Shown: positions 47,861 to 58,770 of the stretch, piece by piece | Position numbering within the stretch: position 1 is the first letter of the stretch | Layout of the letters: each line of letters opens with the position of its first letter | Source: JAITWN01 sp034002745 | Lineage (GTDB): Bacteria; Pseudomonadota; Gammaproteobacteria; SZUA-140 | Assembly (NCBI GenBank): GCA_034002745.1 | Contig: JAVEZY010000011.1 | Coordinates: 11,974 to 75,973, forward strand | Direction: 5' to 3' | Length of the DNA: 64,000 nt | The notes under the pieces: model-generated | Database searches by the model: none | Seen by the model: the letters and a program-made list of their open reading frames with translations, nothing else | What the model was told of the DNA's origin: nothing | Made by a program: the position numbers and the translations under genes

Positions 47861-48820
47861 ATGGATCAAAAGCAAGCGGCCGTGATGTTTCTGATGGGGC
47901 CGACGGCCTGCGGCAAGACCGATCTCGCCGTCGAACTGGTGCGCCGGTTTCCTTTCGAGATCGTGAGCGTCGACTCGGCGATGGTCTATCGTGGAATGGA
48001 CATCGGTACCGCCAAGCCCGACGCCGAGACGCTGCGGCTGGCGCCTCATCGTCTGATCGACGTCTGCGATCCTGCCGAAGCCTATTCGGCCGCCCGCTTC
48101 CGCGAGGATGCCTTGCGGGAAATCGCGGCGGTGCATGCCGCCGGGCGGATCCCGCTGCTGGTCGGCGGCACCATGCTCTATTTCCGGGCGCTGGAGCAGG
48201 GGCTGTCCGTGCTGCCGGCGGCCGACCCGGCGCTGCGCGTGCGTCTGGAGGAGGAGGCGCGGCTGCATGGCTGGGCGTTCCTTCATGCCCGTCTGGCTGC
48301 CGTCGATCCGGTCGCGGCGGCGCGCATCCATCCCAATGATCCGCAGCGCATCCAGCGCGCGCTCGAAGTCTGGGAATTGACCAGGCGTCCGCTCAGTGAA
48401 TTGCAGCGCGCGGGTCGGGATGAACCCTTGCCGTTCAGTGTGGTCAAAGCGCAGGTCTTTCCCGAGGATCGTGACCGGCTGCACGCGCGCATCGAGGAAC
48501 GCTTCCGGCTCATGCTGGAACTGGGGCTGTGGGAGGAGGTCGAGAGACTGTATGCCCGTGGGGACCTGGATCCATCGATGCCTTCGGTCAGGGCGGTCGG
48601 TTATCGCCAGTTGTGGCGGCATCTCGCCGGCGAGATCGGGCGCGAAGAGGCTGTCCGCGCCGGAATCATCGCCACGCGCCAGCTTGCAAAGCGCCAGATG
48701 ACCTGGCTGCGCGGAGATACGGGCGGTCACGTATTCACGGCTTCGGGCGAGCGAACCATGCGAAATGTAGTGGAATTGGTCGATAACACCCTTCGCGTTA
48801 CGGGGTGTGTGCGGAAGTGA
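47861..48820 (+). CDS. miaA: tRNA dimethylallyltransferase MiaA
   Basis: A 319-aa enzyme adding isopentenyl to A37 of tRNAs reading UNN codons. The P-loop GPTACGKTDLA (about residues 13-23), SVDSAMVYRGMDIGTAKP and LLVGGTMLYFRAL are all family signatures. I start at the ATG at 47861, since GGGGGCGG lies just upstream; an ATG 15 bases earlier is possible. hfq follows as in most gammaproteobacteria. Confidence 0.97.
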   Translation: MDQKQAAVMFLMGPTACGKTDLAVELVRRFPFEIVSVDSAMVYRGMDIGTAKPDAETLRLAPHRLIDVCDPAEAYSAARFREDALREIAAVHAAGRIPLLVGGTMLYFRALEQGLSVLPAADPALRVRLEEEARLHGWAFLHARLAAVDPVAAARIHPNDPQRIQRALEVWELTRRPLSELQRAGRDEPLPFSVVKAQVFPEDRDRLHARIEERFRLMLELGLWEEVERLYARGDLDPSMPSVRAVGYRQLWRHLAGEIGREEAVRAGIIATRQLAKRQMTWLRGDTGGHVFTASGERTMRNVVELVDNTLRVTGCVRK

Positions 48821-48910
48821 TAGAATCATTCCACGAGAAGGAAGCCGGACACGGACCAGCTCAGGATGAATCCCATCGAACAGGCGGGCGACAATAAGGA
48901 GAATCACAAA

Positions 48911-49150
48911 ATGGCCAAAGGGCAGACGTTGCAGGACCCCTTCTTGAACGCACTGCGCAAGGAACACGTGCCCGTTTCCATCTATCTCGTCAACGGAATC
49001 AAGCTGCAGGGACAGATCGAGTCCTTCGATCAGTTCGTGGTGCTGCTGAAGAACTCCGTCAGCCAGATGGTGTACAAGCATGCGATCTCGACCATCGTGC
49101 CTGCACGCAACATCAAGACGCCGCTTGCGGACGACGGCCATGGCGACTGA
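48911..49150 (+). CDS. hfq: RNA chaperone Hfq
   Basis: A 79-aa Sm-like protein forming a hexamer that pairs small RNAs with mRNAs. Sm1 (VSIYLVNGIKLQGQIESFDQFVVLL region, residues 22-46) and Sm2 (YKHAISTIVPAR, about 55-66) are near-identical to E. coli; the C-terminal tail is very short. AAGGAG lies 9 bases before the ATG. Confidence 0.98.
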   Translation: MAKGQTLQDPFLNALRKEHVPVSIYLVNGIKLQGQIESFDQFVVLLKNSVSQMVYKHAISTIVPARNIKTPLADDGHGD

Positions 49151-49176
49151 CGCCCCCAGAGGGGAACACCTAGCCA

Positions 49177-50520
49177 TTGTTTGAAAGACCTCAAACCGGC
49201 ACGCGGGCCGTGCTGGTCCAGCTGGATCTGCGTTCCGACCGCGAGTCGGGCAGCCGGGAAGAATTCGAGCAGCTCGCCGTTTCCGCCGGGGTCATTCCCG
49301 TGGCCATGGTGGGCGGCTCGCGTGACCGGCCCGATCCGAAATTCTTCATCGGCAGCGGCAAGGTCCAGGAACTGCAGCAGCAGGTGGAGGATGCGGGAGC
49401 CGATCTGGTGCTCATCGATCATCCCCTGAGCCCGATCCAGGAGCGCAACCTGGAACGGGAGCTGAAGTGCCGGGTGGTCGATCGCACCGGACTCATCCTC
49501 GACATCTTCGCCCAGCGCGCGCGCACCTCCGAGGGCAAGCTGCAGGTCGAACTGGCCCAGCTCAAGCACCTCGCCACGCGCCTGGTGCGGGGATGGTCGC
49601 ATCTGGAACGGCAGAAGGGCGGTATCGGGCTGCGCGGCCCCGGTGAAACCCAGCTCGAAACCGATCGTCGCCTGATCGGCAAGCGCATTCGCCAGCTGAA
49701 CAAGCGCATCGAGGGCGTGCGCCGCCACCGCGAACTCGGGCGCAGCGCTCGCCGCAAGGCCACGGTGCGCGGCGTTTCGCTGGTCGGCTATACCAACGCC
49801 GGCAAGTCGACCCTGTTCAACCGCCTGACCGGAGCGCGGGTGTACGAGGCGGATCAGCTGTTCGCGACGCTGGATCCCACGCTGCGCCGCATCTCCGTGC
49901 CCGGCGTGGAAAGCGTGGTGCTCGCCGACACGGTGGGATTCATCAGCGATCTTCCGCCGGATCTGGTCGCGGCTTTTCGCGCCACGCTGGAAGAGACGCT
50001 CGAAGCCGATCTGCTGCTGCATGTGATCGACGCTCACGACGAGGACCGTGCGCGTCAGATCGATGAAGTGAACGGTATCCTGGAGGATATCGGCGCCGGC
50101 GAAGTGCCGCAGATCCAGGTCTACAACAAGATCGATCTGCGCGAGGACGCCGAGCCGCGCATCGATCGTGACGAGGAAGGGCGTCCGCATCGCGTGTGGC
50201 TCTCGGCCCGCGACGGAACGGGCATCGATCTGCTGCGCACGGCGATCGCCGAGCGCCTCGGCAGCAGCGAAACCTCTTCGATGGGGCGCTGCTATCGCGT
50301 ACGTCTGGCTTCTGATGCCGGACGCGTCCACGCGCTGCTTTTCGAATGGAAGGCGGTGCGCGGCGAAAGCGTGAACGAGCAGGGCGAATGGCTCATGAAT
50401 ACCGAACTGACGCCGGCGATGGCGGAATATCTGCGTCGCCAGCCGGGGTGCGAAGTGGAGGCTGTCGAGCGCTTCGCTTGCGACCTGACGGCAGGCACCC
50501 TAAAATCTGCGACCGGATGA
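49177..50520 (+). CDS. hflX: GTPase HflX
   Basis: A 447-aa ribosome-splitting GTPase of the Obg-HflX group. The N-terminal glycine-rich HflX domain (VGGSRDRPDPKFFIGSGK and GPGETQLETDRR) precedes the G domain with P-loop GYTNAGKST (about residue 205), DTVGFISDLP (G3) and NKID (G4). The start is a TTG, 26 bases after hfq; homologues begin with the same MF.RP pattern, so I accept it. No ATG lies near. Confidence 0.96.
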   Translation: MFERPQTGTRAVLVQLDLRSDRESGSREEFEQLAVSAGVIPVAMVGGSRDRPDPKFFIGSGKVQELQQQVEDAGADLVLIDHPLSPIQERNLERELKCRVVDRTGLILDIFAQRARTSEGKLQVELAQLKHLATRLVRGWSHLERQKGGIGLRGPGETQLETDRRLIGKRIRQLNKRIEGVRRHRELGRSARRKATVRGVSLVGYTNAGKSTLFNRLTGARVYEADQLFATLDPTLRRISVPGVESVVLADTVGFISDLPPDLVAAFRATLEETLEADLLLHVIDAHDEDRARQIDEVNGILEDIGAGEVPQIQVYNKIDLREDAEPRIDRDEEGRPHRVWLSARDGTGIDLLRTAIAERLGSSETSSMGRCYRVRLASDAGRVHALLFEWKAVRGESVNEQGEWLMNTELTPAMAEYLRRQPGCEVEAVERFACDLTAGTLKSATG

Positions 50521-50539
50521 TGCGAGACCGATCAAGCAC

Positions 50540-51823
50540 ATGAAACCTCAGGAAGAAGCAAAAGGAACGGCACAGCCGATGGCCTGGAACGAACCCGGTG
50601 GTTCGCGCGGCGGCAAGGATCCGTGGGGCGGCCAGGGTAACGGCCAGCAGCAGGGACCACCCGACCTCGACGAAGTCGTGCGCAAACTGCAGGACAAGAT
50701 CGGCGGAATCTTCGGCGGCCGTGGCCGCGGTGGTTCCGGCGGCGCCGGCGGGGGCGGGGGCGGCAAGGGAAGTGGCCGCGCGGCCTCGTTCAGCATCGGC
50801 ACCATCGTGCTGGTGGTGCTCGGCCTGTGGGGCATATCGGGGTTCTATATCGTCAACGAAGGCAGCCAGGGCGTGGTGCTGCGCTTCGGCCAGTTCCAGC
50901 AGAGCGTCGGTGCCGGTCTGCACTGGCGCATCCCGTATCCGGTGGAGTCGGTCGAGGTCGTCAACGTCGACCAGATCCGCACCGCGGAGATCGGCTACCG
51001 CTCCACGACCCAGGGTGGTCGCGCGCTGCCTGGCGAGTCACTGATGCTTACCCAGGACGAGAACATCGTCGACATCAAGCTCGCCATCCAGTACCGCATC
51101 AAGGACGCCAAGGATTATCTGTTCAATGTCGCCGAGCCCGATCTGACGCTGGCCCAGGCCGCGGAAAGCGCGCTGCGCGAGGTGATCGGCAAGAGCACCA
51201 TGGATTTCGTGCTCACCGAAGGCCGTGCCGAGATCGTGGCGCGGGTCAACGGGCTGATCCAGGACATTCTCGACAACTACCAGGCCGGTCTGCATCTCAC
51301 CAGCGTGAACATGCAGGACGCACAGCCGCCGGAAGAAGTGCAGCACGCCTTCGACGATGCCGTGAAGGCGCGCGAGGACGAGGAACGCCTGCGCAACGAG
51401 GCCGAAACCTACTCCAACGACATTTTGCCGCGCGCCCGCGGTCAGGCCGCGCGCCTGATCGAGGAAGCCAACGCCTACCAGGCGCAGGTGATCGCGCAGG
51501 CCGAAGGTGACGCGAGCCGCTTCAGCCAGGTGCTCGAGGAATATCGTCGTGCGCCGGGCATCCTGCGCGAGCGCATGTACATCGAAACGATCGAGTCCGT
51601 CATGCAGAATGTGAGCAAGGTCATCGTGGACGTCGAAGGCGGCAACAACATGCTGTTCCTGCCCATCGACCGTCTGATCAGCGGCGAGCTTTCCGGCCAG
51701 ACCGGGGGCGGGGCGGGCAGCCCGTCCCGCAGCGCGGGCACGGGCAGTTCGGGAGCGCCGATGCCGCTCGACACGGGTGGAGATCGCGCCCGATCCAGCC
51801 TGCGTGACAGGGGAGTACGCTGA
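50540..51823 (+). CDS. hflK: HflK, FtsH-modulating SPFH membrane protein
   Basis: A 427-aa type II membrane protein that with HflC forms a large cage around FtsH. A Gly-rich cytoplasmic tail (about 15-80, with a Gly6 run) precedes one membrane helix (about 88-107) and the periplasmic SPFH/Band-7 domain and coiled coil (about 110-345). The C-terminal extension is Ser/Gly-rich. Its stop overlaps the hflC start (TGATG). Confidence 0.97.
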   Translation: MKPQEEAKGTAQPMAWNEPGGSRGGKDPWGGQGNGQQQGPPDLDEVVRKLQDKIGGIFGGRGRGGSGGAGGGGGGKGSGRAASFSIGTIVLVVLGLWGISGFYIVNEGSQGVVLRFGQFQQSVGAGLHWRIPYPVESVEVVNVDQIRTAEIGYRSTTQGGRALPGESLMLTQDENIVDIKLAIQYRIKDAKDYLFNVAEPDLTLAQAAESALREVIGKSTMDFVLTEGRAEIVARVNGLIQDILDNYQAGLHLTSVNMQDAQPPEEVQHAFDDAVKAREDEERLRNEAETYSNDILPRARGQAARLIEEANAYQAQVIAQAEGDASRFSQVLEEYRRAPGILRERMYIETIESVMQNVSKVIVDVEGGNNMLFLPIDRLISGELSGQTGGGAGSPSRSAGTGSSGAPMPLDTGGDRARSSLRDRGVR

Positions 51824-52704
51824 TGAAACGCGCCGGATCGATCACATTGATACTGGTGGTGGCCCTGCTGGTGCTGGCCGCGTTCTCCCTGTTCACGGTC
51901 AAGGAGTGGGAGCGGGCGATCCTGTTCCAGTTCGGAGAGATCGTGCGCTCCGACTATGAGCCCGGGCTGCATTTCAAGATTCCGCTGATCCAGAACGTGC
52001 GCAAGTACAATGGCCGCATCATGACCATGGAATCCGCGGCCGAGCGCTACCTGACCGCGGAGAAGAAGAATCTGCGCGTCGACGCCTTCGTGAAGTGGCG
52101 CATCGCCGACGTGCGCCGTTACTACACCGCCATGGGTGGCGACGAGACGCGCGCGCGCGACCGTCTGTCACAGATCATCAAGGATGGTCTGCGTGCCGAG
52201 TTCGGCAAGCGCACCGTGCAGGAAGTGGTTTCCGGCGAGCGCGCGGCGGTGATGGCCGTGCTGCAGGTCAACGCCGGTGTCCAGGCCGAGGCTTTCGGCA
52301 TCGAGATCATCGACGTGCGCCTCAAGCGCGTCGATCTGCCGGAAGACGTCAGCGCCTCGGTCTATCGACGCATGGAAGCCGAGCGTGTCCGCGTCGCCAC
52401 CGACCTGCGCTCGCGCGGCGCGGAGGCGGCCGAGCGGATCCGCGCCGATGCCGATCGCCAGCGCACCATCATTCTCGCCGAGGCCTATCGGGAGTCCGAG
52501 GAGCTGCGTGGTGGCGGCGATGCGCGGGCGTCGGAGATCTACCGTACCGCTTTCTCCGCGGATGCGGAGTTCTTCTCCTTCTACCGCAGCATCAATGCCT
52601 ATCGGACCTCGTTCGGCGACAAATCCGACGTCATGCTGCTCGATCCGGACAGCTCCTTCTTCAAGTACTTCCGCGACCCTGCACGCCAGGGGGCGGGTCG
52701 ATGA
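51823..52704 (+). CDS. hflC: HflC, FtsH-modulating SPFH membrane protein
   Basis: A 293-aa partner of HflK. One N-terminal membrane helix (about 5-25) is followed by the SPFH domain (ERAILFQFGEIV ... GLHFKIPLIQNV) and a helical segment (RMEAERVRVATDLRSRGAEAAERIRADADRQ) characteristic of the family. Translationally coupled to hflK. The small DUF2065 gene that often follows hflC is absent; hisZ starts 46 bases on. Confidence 0.97.
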   Translation: MKRAGSITLILVVALLVLAAFSLFTVKEWERAILFQFGEIVRSDYEPGLHFKIPLIQNVRKYNGRIMTMESAAERYLTAEKKNLRVDAFVKWRIADVRRYYTAMGGDETRARDRLSQIIKDGLRAEFGKRTVQEVVSGERAAVMAVLQVNAGVQAEAFGIEIIDVRLKRVDLPEDVSASVYRRMEAERVRVATDLRSRGAEAAERIRADADRQRTIILAEAYRESEELRGGGDARASEIYRTAFSADAEFFSFYRSINAYRTSFGDKSDVMLLDPDSSFFKYFRDPARQGAGR

Positions 52705-52750
52705 GAGAACCCGCAGGCCACCGCGCCTGCGGGTATCATTACGTCCGCGC

Positions 52751-53956
52751 ATGAAAAGATATTTCGAAGCCACGGGTGAGCGCTGGCTGCTGCCTGATGC
52801 CGTAGACGAGTTTCTGCCGCCACAGGCCGAAGCGCTGGAGCACCTGCGCCGGGAACTACTCGACACCTTCCTGAGCTGGGGCTATCAGCTCGTCATCCCG
52901 CCGCTGGTCGAGTATCTGGACTCGCTGCTGGTGGGCGCGGGCAACGACCTCGATCTGGAAACCTTCAAGCTGATCGACCAGAGCACCGGCCGGCTGCTCG
53001 GCGTGCGCGCGGATATCACGCCGCAGGCCGCGCGCATCGATGCGCATCGTCTCCCGGTGAACGGACCGCAGCGCCTGTGTTATCTGGATTCGGTGCTGCG
53101 CAGTCGTCGCCACGGCTTCGCCGCCTCACGCAATCCGCTGCAGGTCGGTGCCGAGCTGTACGGCCATGGCGGCATCGAGAGCGACATCGAGATCCTGCGG
53201 CTCATGGTCCGTACGCTGCGCGTGGCCGGGATCGAACGCTTTCACATCGACCTGGGCCATGTAGGCATTTTCCGCGCGCTGGCGCGTGATGCCGGCCTCG
53301 ACAAGGCGCAGGAGGCAGTCCTATTCAATGCACTGCAGCGCAAGGCGCGGCCCGAGATCGAATCCTTCCTTGGCGGGCTCTCCATCGATGCCGCCTGCCG
53401 GCGGCGCCTGGTGTCGCTGGTCGAGCTGAACGGCGGAAGCGGCATGCTCGATGAGGCGCGCAGTCAGCTGCGCGGCGCCGGACTGGAAGTGGAGCAGGCG
53501 CTCGATTCACTGCGTCAGATGGCCGACGCGGTGCAATGCCAGATGGCCGAGATCGGCCTGCACCATGACCTCGCCGAACTGCGTGGCTACCGCTATCAGA
53601 CGGGGCTGGTGTTCGCGGCGTTCGTCCCCGGGCATGGCATGGAAGTCGCCCGCGGCGGCCGCTATGACGATATCGGACGGCTATTCGGCCGCGCGCGTCC
53701 CGCCACCGGATTCAGCACCGATCTCAAGACGCTCTTTGCCCTCGGACCGCGCACGGAAACCTCGCCCAGGAGAGGCATCCTGGCGCCGCCATGGAGCGAT
53801 GACGACAGCCTGCGCAAGCTCATCCGGCGCCTGCGCTCGCAGGGGGAGCGCGTCATCTATACGCTGCCGGGCCAGGAAGGCGGCGCCGCCGAGCTCGATT
53901 GCAACCGCCGCATCGAGCGCATCGACGGCGAATGGGCCGTCATCGACGCCATCTGA
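52751..53956 (+). CDS. hisZ: ATP phosphoribosyltransferase regulatory subunit HisZ
   Basis: A 401-aa histidyl-tRNA-synthetase paralogue that lacks the anticodon domain and activates short-form HisG in histidine synthesis. Class II core motifs are seen (VRADITPQAARI, YLDSVLR, GGRYDDIG) but the synthetase activity residues are not all kept. Its presence predicts a HisG of the short (HisG-S) type elsewhere in the genome. It lies in the conserved hflC-hisZ-purA position. Confidence 0.95.
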   Translation: MKRYFEATGERWLLPDAVDEFLPPQAEALEHLRRELLDTFLSWGYQLVIPPLVEYLDSLLVGAGNDLDLETFKLIDQSTGRLLGVRADITPQAARIDAHRLPVNGPQRLCYLDSVLRSRRHGFAASRNPLQVGAELYGHGGIESDIEILRLMVRTLRVAGIERFHIDLGHVGIFRALARDAGLDKAQEAVLFNALQRKARPEIESFLGGLSIDAACRRRLVSLVELNGGSGMLDEARSQLRGAGLEVEQALDSLRQMADAVQCQMAEIGLHHDLAELRGYRYQTGLVFAAFVPGHGMEVARGGRYDDIGRLFGRARPATGFSTDLKTLFALGPRTETSPRRGILAPPWSDDDSLRKLIRRLRSQGERVIYTLPGQEGGAAELDCNRRIERIDGEWAVIDAI

Positions 53957-54359
53957 TCCCGCCGTACCAGTCCCAGGTCTTTCCCGAACCTGCTTCCTGC
54001 GTTCATGCCAGGGCTCCCGGTGCCACGTTCCTGCCGGTGGGGCGCGGCTCTCTCGTCACCGCCGTCATGTGGCCGGTGCTGCGGTCTTTCACGGGACTGC
54101 CGATGATGGTTGTCGAGGAGCTCGCGGGCGCTGCCGCGATTCATCCGGCAGGGCGTGAGAATGCGGATCGTCGAACGCCGATCTCGCGCCCGCGGGGTTT
54201 CCTTACTGTCGCTTGCGGAAGGTGGCGTGGCAATCCAGGCGGTTTCTGCACAATCCGTTTCCCCGGAAATTGCCGCCTTGCGGCTGTTCGCGGGAGATTT
54301 TACCGCGCCGCCAGTGCATAATACGCCGCAGAGAGATCACGCCTTTTTTCGGGGGGGAG
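53957..54359. other. Spacer between hisZ and purA
   Basis: 403 bases with no supported gene: the open frames that cross it lack family resemblance, proper starts or ribosome sites. CATAAT at 54317-54322, 38 bases before purA, could be its -10 box. No PurR-type operator was recognised. Confidence 0.5.
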
Positions 54360-55664
<1,305 letters not shown>

Positions 55665-55666
55665 CG

Positions 55667-57208
55667 GTGAGCGGCGGCGGAGGGGACCGCCTCGACGGCA
55701 TCGGCTGCGCTGCCGCGCTCCTGGCGCGCATAGAAAGGGCGGGCAACGCGCTTCCGCATCCGGTCACCCTGTTCGCCGCCGCCCTGCTGCTGATCATGCT
55801 GCTGTCGCAGCTGGCGGTGTGGGCGGGATGGAGTGCAATCCCGCCTGGCGCCGAAGGCAACGCCGCGCCGCTTGCCGCGCGCAGCCTGTTCGACGCCGAC
55901 GGGCTGTGGTGGCTGCTCTCCGGTCTCGTCCGCAATTTCACCGCATTTCCTCCGCTCGGTATCGTGCTGGTCGCGATGCTCGGCATCGGTGTCGCTGAAC
56001 GCAGCGGGCTGCTGGCGGCGATCATCGCCCGGGTGCTGCTCGTCGCCGGCGCGCGTGCGCTCACCCCGGCGGTGGTCCTGCTCGGCATCCTGTCCTCGAT
56101 CGCCGTCGATGCCGGTTATGTGGTGATCCCGCCGCTCGCCGCTGCGCTCTTTCATGCCGCGGGGCGACCACCGCTCGCGGGCATCGCTGCCGCGTTCGCC
56201 GGTGTGGCCGCGGGGTTCAGCGCCAATCTGGTCATCACCGGTATCGATCCGCTGCTGGCCGGCTTCACCGAAAGCGCGGCGCGCATCGTGGATCCGGACT
56301 ACCGCGTGGCAGTCACCGCGAATTGGGGGCTGATGGCGGTCTCGACGCTGGTGCTCACCGGCGCGGGCTGGTGGGTGACGTCGCGCTGGGTCGAACCGCG
56401 TCTGCGCGATGCGCCGATCACGGTGCCGCAAGGCGTCGCTGATTCCGGCGATCCGGTGCAGGAGCGCCGCGGACTGCGCGCCGCCACGCTGGCGCTCGTG
56501 CTGATGCTGGTCGGGGTGTCCGCGCTGGTATTCATTCCGGGCGCGCCCCTGCACGGCATGGGCGAGCGCTTTCCGCGCTGGGTCGAGGCGATGATCCCCG
56601 TGCTGATGCTGTGCTTCCTGGTTCCGGGCCTGGCCTATGGCATCGTCTCCGGCACCATCCGCAGCGATCGCGACGCGATGCGCATGCTCACCGCCACCAT
56701 CGCCGATCTGGCGCCATATATCGTGCTCGCCTTCGTCGCGGCGCAGTTCATCGCTGCTTTCGATTACAGTCGCCTCGGCATCCTGCTCGCCATCCACGCC
56801 GGGGAGCGCCTGGCCGCGCTGCAGCCGGAGCCGGCGCTGCTGGTGCTGGTCTTCGTGCTCATGGCCATGATGGTCAACCTGTTCATGGCATCGGCATCGG
56901 CGAAATACGCGTTCTTCGCACCGGTGTTCGTGCCCATGCTGATGCTCGCCGGGATCGCGCCTGAACTTACCCAGGCCGCCTACCGCATCGGCGATTCGGT
57001 CACCAACATCATCACGCCGCTCAATCCCTACTGGGTGATCCTGCTCGCGGTGGTGCAGCGCTGGATGCCCGCGGCCGGCGCCGGCACGCTGATGGCGCTG
57101 ATGCTTCCCTATGCGCTGGTGTTCGCGCTGCTATGGCCAATACTGCTCTCCCTGTGGGTCGCGGCGGGAATTCCGCTGGGACCCGGCGGCCACCTGTCCT
57201 GGCCCTGA
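55667..57208 (+). CDS. AbgT-family transporter
   Basis: A 513-aa inner-membrane protein of about eleven helices, related to the p-aminobenzoyl-glutamate importer AbgT and to MtrF, which exports sulfonamides. Family stretches seen: NALPHPVTLFAAALLL near the start, the SAGFSANL-type loop (AAGFSANLVITGIDPLLAG) and the C-terminal GDSVTNIITPLNPYW with conserved Asn and Pro. It opens with a GTG three bases after the purA stop. Whether it imports folate breakdown products or exports drugs is undecided. Confidence 0.92.
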   Translation: MSGGGGDRLDGIGCAAALLARIERAGNALPHPVTLFAAALLLIMLLSQLAVWAGWSAIPPGAEGNAAPLAARSLFDADGLWWLLSGLVRNFTAFPPLGIVLVAMLGIGVAERSGLLAAIIARVLLVAGARALTPAVVLLGILSSIAVDAGYVVIPPLAAALFHAAGRPPLAGIAAAFAGVAAGFSANLVITGIDPLLAGFTESAARIVDPDYRVAVTANWGLMAVSTLVLTGAGWWVTSRWVEPRLRDAPITVPQGVADSGDPVQERRGLRAATLALVLMLVGVSALVFIPGAPLHGMGERFPRWVEAMIPVLMLCFLVPGLAYGIVSGTIRSDRDAMRMLTATIADLAPYIVLAFVAAQFIAAFDYSRLGILLAIHAGERLAALQPEPALLVLVFVLMAMMVNLFMASASAKYAFFAPVFVPMLMLAGIAPELTQAAYRIGDSVTNIITPLNPYWVILLAVVQRWMPAAGAGTLMALMLPYALVFALLWPILLSLWVAAGIPLGPGGHLSWP

Positions 57209-57273
57209 GAGGAATTCTGCCGCTGGCGGGAGCGCATTCCCGCTTTGCGACACGTTGTGCCTTTCGCGCCGCT

Positions 57274-57313
57274 CTGTCATCGATCCGTAACGGTTCCGTC
57301 ATCGCGCCGTCAT
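57274..57313 (+). promoter_or_regulatory. PHO box: four 7-base PhoB half-sites at 11-base spacing
   Basis: CTGTCAT (57274), CCGTAAC (57285), CCGTCAT (57296) and CCGTCAT (57307) repeat exactly every 11 bases with 4-base spacers. This is the layout of PhoB-binding sites (consensus CTGTCAT, TTACAG-type spacing), two tandem dimer sites. It ends 72 bases before the start codon of a phosphate-porin gene. Only the second unit departs much from consensus. Confidence 0.85.
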
Positions 57314-57385
57314 TTTCGGCGGCCAGACTGCGTGCTGGTGGGAGGGGTGGTCCTCCACATCAACACGGAGATAACGGAGAGATCG

Positions 57386-58567
57386 ATGAAAACAAAATCC
57401 TTAACGGATACGGTTTCGGGTAACCGGCTGCGGCTCGCCGTCGCAGCGGCGGTGCTGGCGCTGGCCGCCGTGCCGGCACAGGCAGAGAAAGTGGAAACCA
57501 AGGGCGGGCTGACGGTCACATCGGATGACGGCCAGTTCAGCATGAAGCTCGGCGGGCGCATTCACTTCGACGGCTATTTCTTCGACGAAGACCTGCGCGA
57601 AACCACCAGCACCACCGAATTCCGCCGCACGCGCCTCACGCTGTCGGGCAAGGCCTATGGCTGGGATTACAAGGTGGAGCAGGATTTCGCTGCCGGCGAC
57701 AACCATGATGGTTATCGCGACGTCTACATCGGCACGAGCATGGGTCCCGGCTATCTGACCATCGGCCAGTTCAAGCCCTACCGCTCGATGGAGGAGCTGA
57801 CCAGCTCCAACGAAATCACCATGATGGAGCGTCCCTTCTCTTCGGCGAGTGGACTGTACAACGGTCGTCAGTTCCAGCAGGGTATCGGCTACAAGCTGAA
57901 GGGTGACATGCATACCCTGGGCCTGTCGGCATTCAATATGCGCAACGCTGCCAGCGATCGCAACGAAGGCGTCGGTGCTGCGCTGCGCGCCACCTATACG
58001 CCGGTCCGCACCGATTCGAGCACGCTGCACCTCGGCGCTTCGTACAGCTTCGAGAACGCGAACCGCGCGACGCCGACGTCGAGCGCTTCGGCCTCCTATG
58101 CCGGACGCCGCGGCCCCAGCCGCACCATCGCGACGATGGCGGCGGGAGAGCAGGTCGATGTCATCGGGCTCGAAGTCGCCGGCACCTCCGGTCCGTTCTA
58201 CGCCCAGGCCGAGTATGCCATGGCGAGCTTCGGCGGCGGCGATGCCGGTCCGGATCAGGACGTGACGAGCTGGTACCTGATGGGAAGCTGGATGCTGACC
58301 GGCGAGACCAAGCCGTATAACGGCAGCAACGGCGTCTTCCGCTCAGTCAAGCCGAAGAAGGAGAGCGGCGCCTGGGAGCTGACGGCGCGCTATGACTTCA
58401 TCGAGAACGACGACGTCAATGGCGTCGAAGCCAGCGCGACCACGGTCGGTATCAACTATTACATCAACCCCGCCATGCGCTTCATGATGAACTACACCAT
58501 GGGCGAAGACGAAGTTACCGGCGACGAGACCAGGCAGCTCGCGCTGCGCGGCCAGATCGCCTTCTGA
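57386..58567 (+). CDS. Phosphate-selective porin (OprO/OprP family)
   Basis: A 393-aa outer-membrane porin. A signal peptide (about 1-32, ending AQA) precedes a barrel with the OprP-type features GGRIHFDGYFF, FRRTRLTLSGKAYGWDYKVEQDF and GQFKPYRSMEELTSSNEITMMERP. It ends in Phe, the BAM signal. GGAGAG precedes the ATG. The upstream PHO box predicts induction under phosphate limitation. Confidence 0.93.
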   Translation: MKTKSLTDTVSGNRLRLAVAAAVLALAAVPAQAEKVETKGGLTVTSDDGQFSMKLGGRIHFDGYFFDEDLRETTSTTEFRRTRLTLSGKAYGWDYKVEQDFAAGDNHDGYRDVYIGTSMGPGYLTIGQFKPYRSMEELTSSNEITMMERPFSSASGLYNGRQFQQGIGYKLKGDMHTLGLSAFNMRNAASDRNEGVGAALRATYTPVRTDSSTLHLGASYSFENANRATPTSSASASYAGRRGPSRTIATMAAGEQVDVIGLEVAGTSGPFYAQAEYAMASFGGGDAGPDQDVTSWYLMGSWMLTGETKPYNGSNGVFRSVKPKKESGAWELTARYDFIENDDVNGVEASATTVGINYYINPAMRFMMNYTMGEDEVTGDETRQLALRGQIAF

Positions 58568-58598
58568 AGTCCCCCTCTCTCTTGCAGGGAAAACTTGC

Positions 58599-58624
58599 CC
58601 CGGCCTCGTGCCGGGTTCTTTTTT
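58599..58624 (+). terminator. Intrinsic terminator of the phosphate-porin gene
   Basis: A 6-bp all-GC stem CCCGGC/GCCGGG with loop CTCGT, followed by TTCTTTTTT, 31 bases after the stop codon. Confidence 0.85.
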
Positions 58625-58770
58625 CAGGTTTTCTCTCCTTCTGTATCTCCCTTCCGTTGGTGGTTCGCCAGGATGGCGGCAGTGCGAAAACTGCGTGATC
58701 GAGTTCCGATTCGCCTATCATCATTCAATGGCGCAGCACGCGCAGGGGCGAGTGCGATGAGGAGGTTGGC

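Noticed and set aside
53899..54321. A 140-codon frame between hisZ and purA.
   Set aside because: It starts inside hisZ, has no ribosome site and no recognisable protein character.
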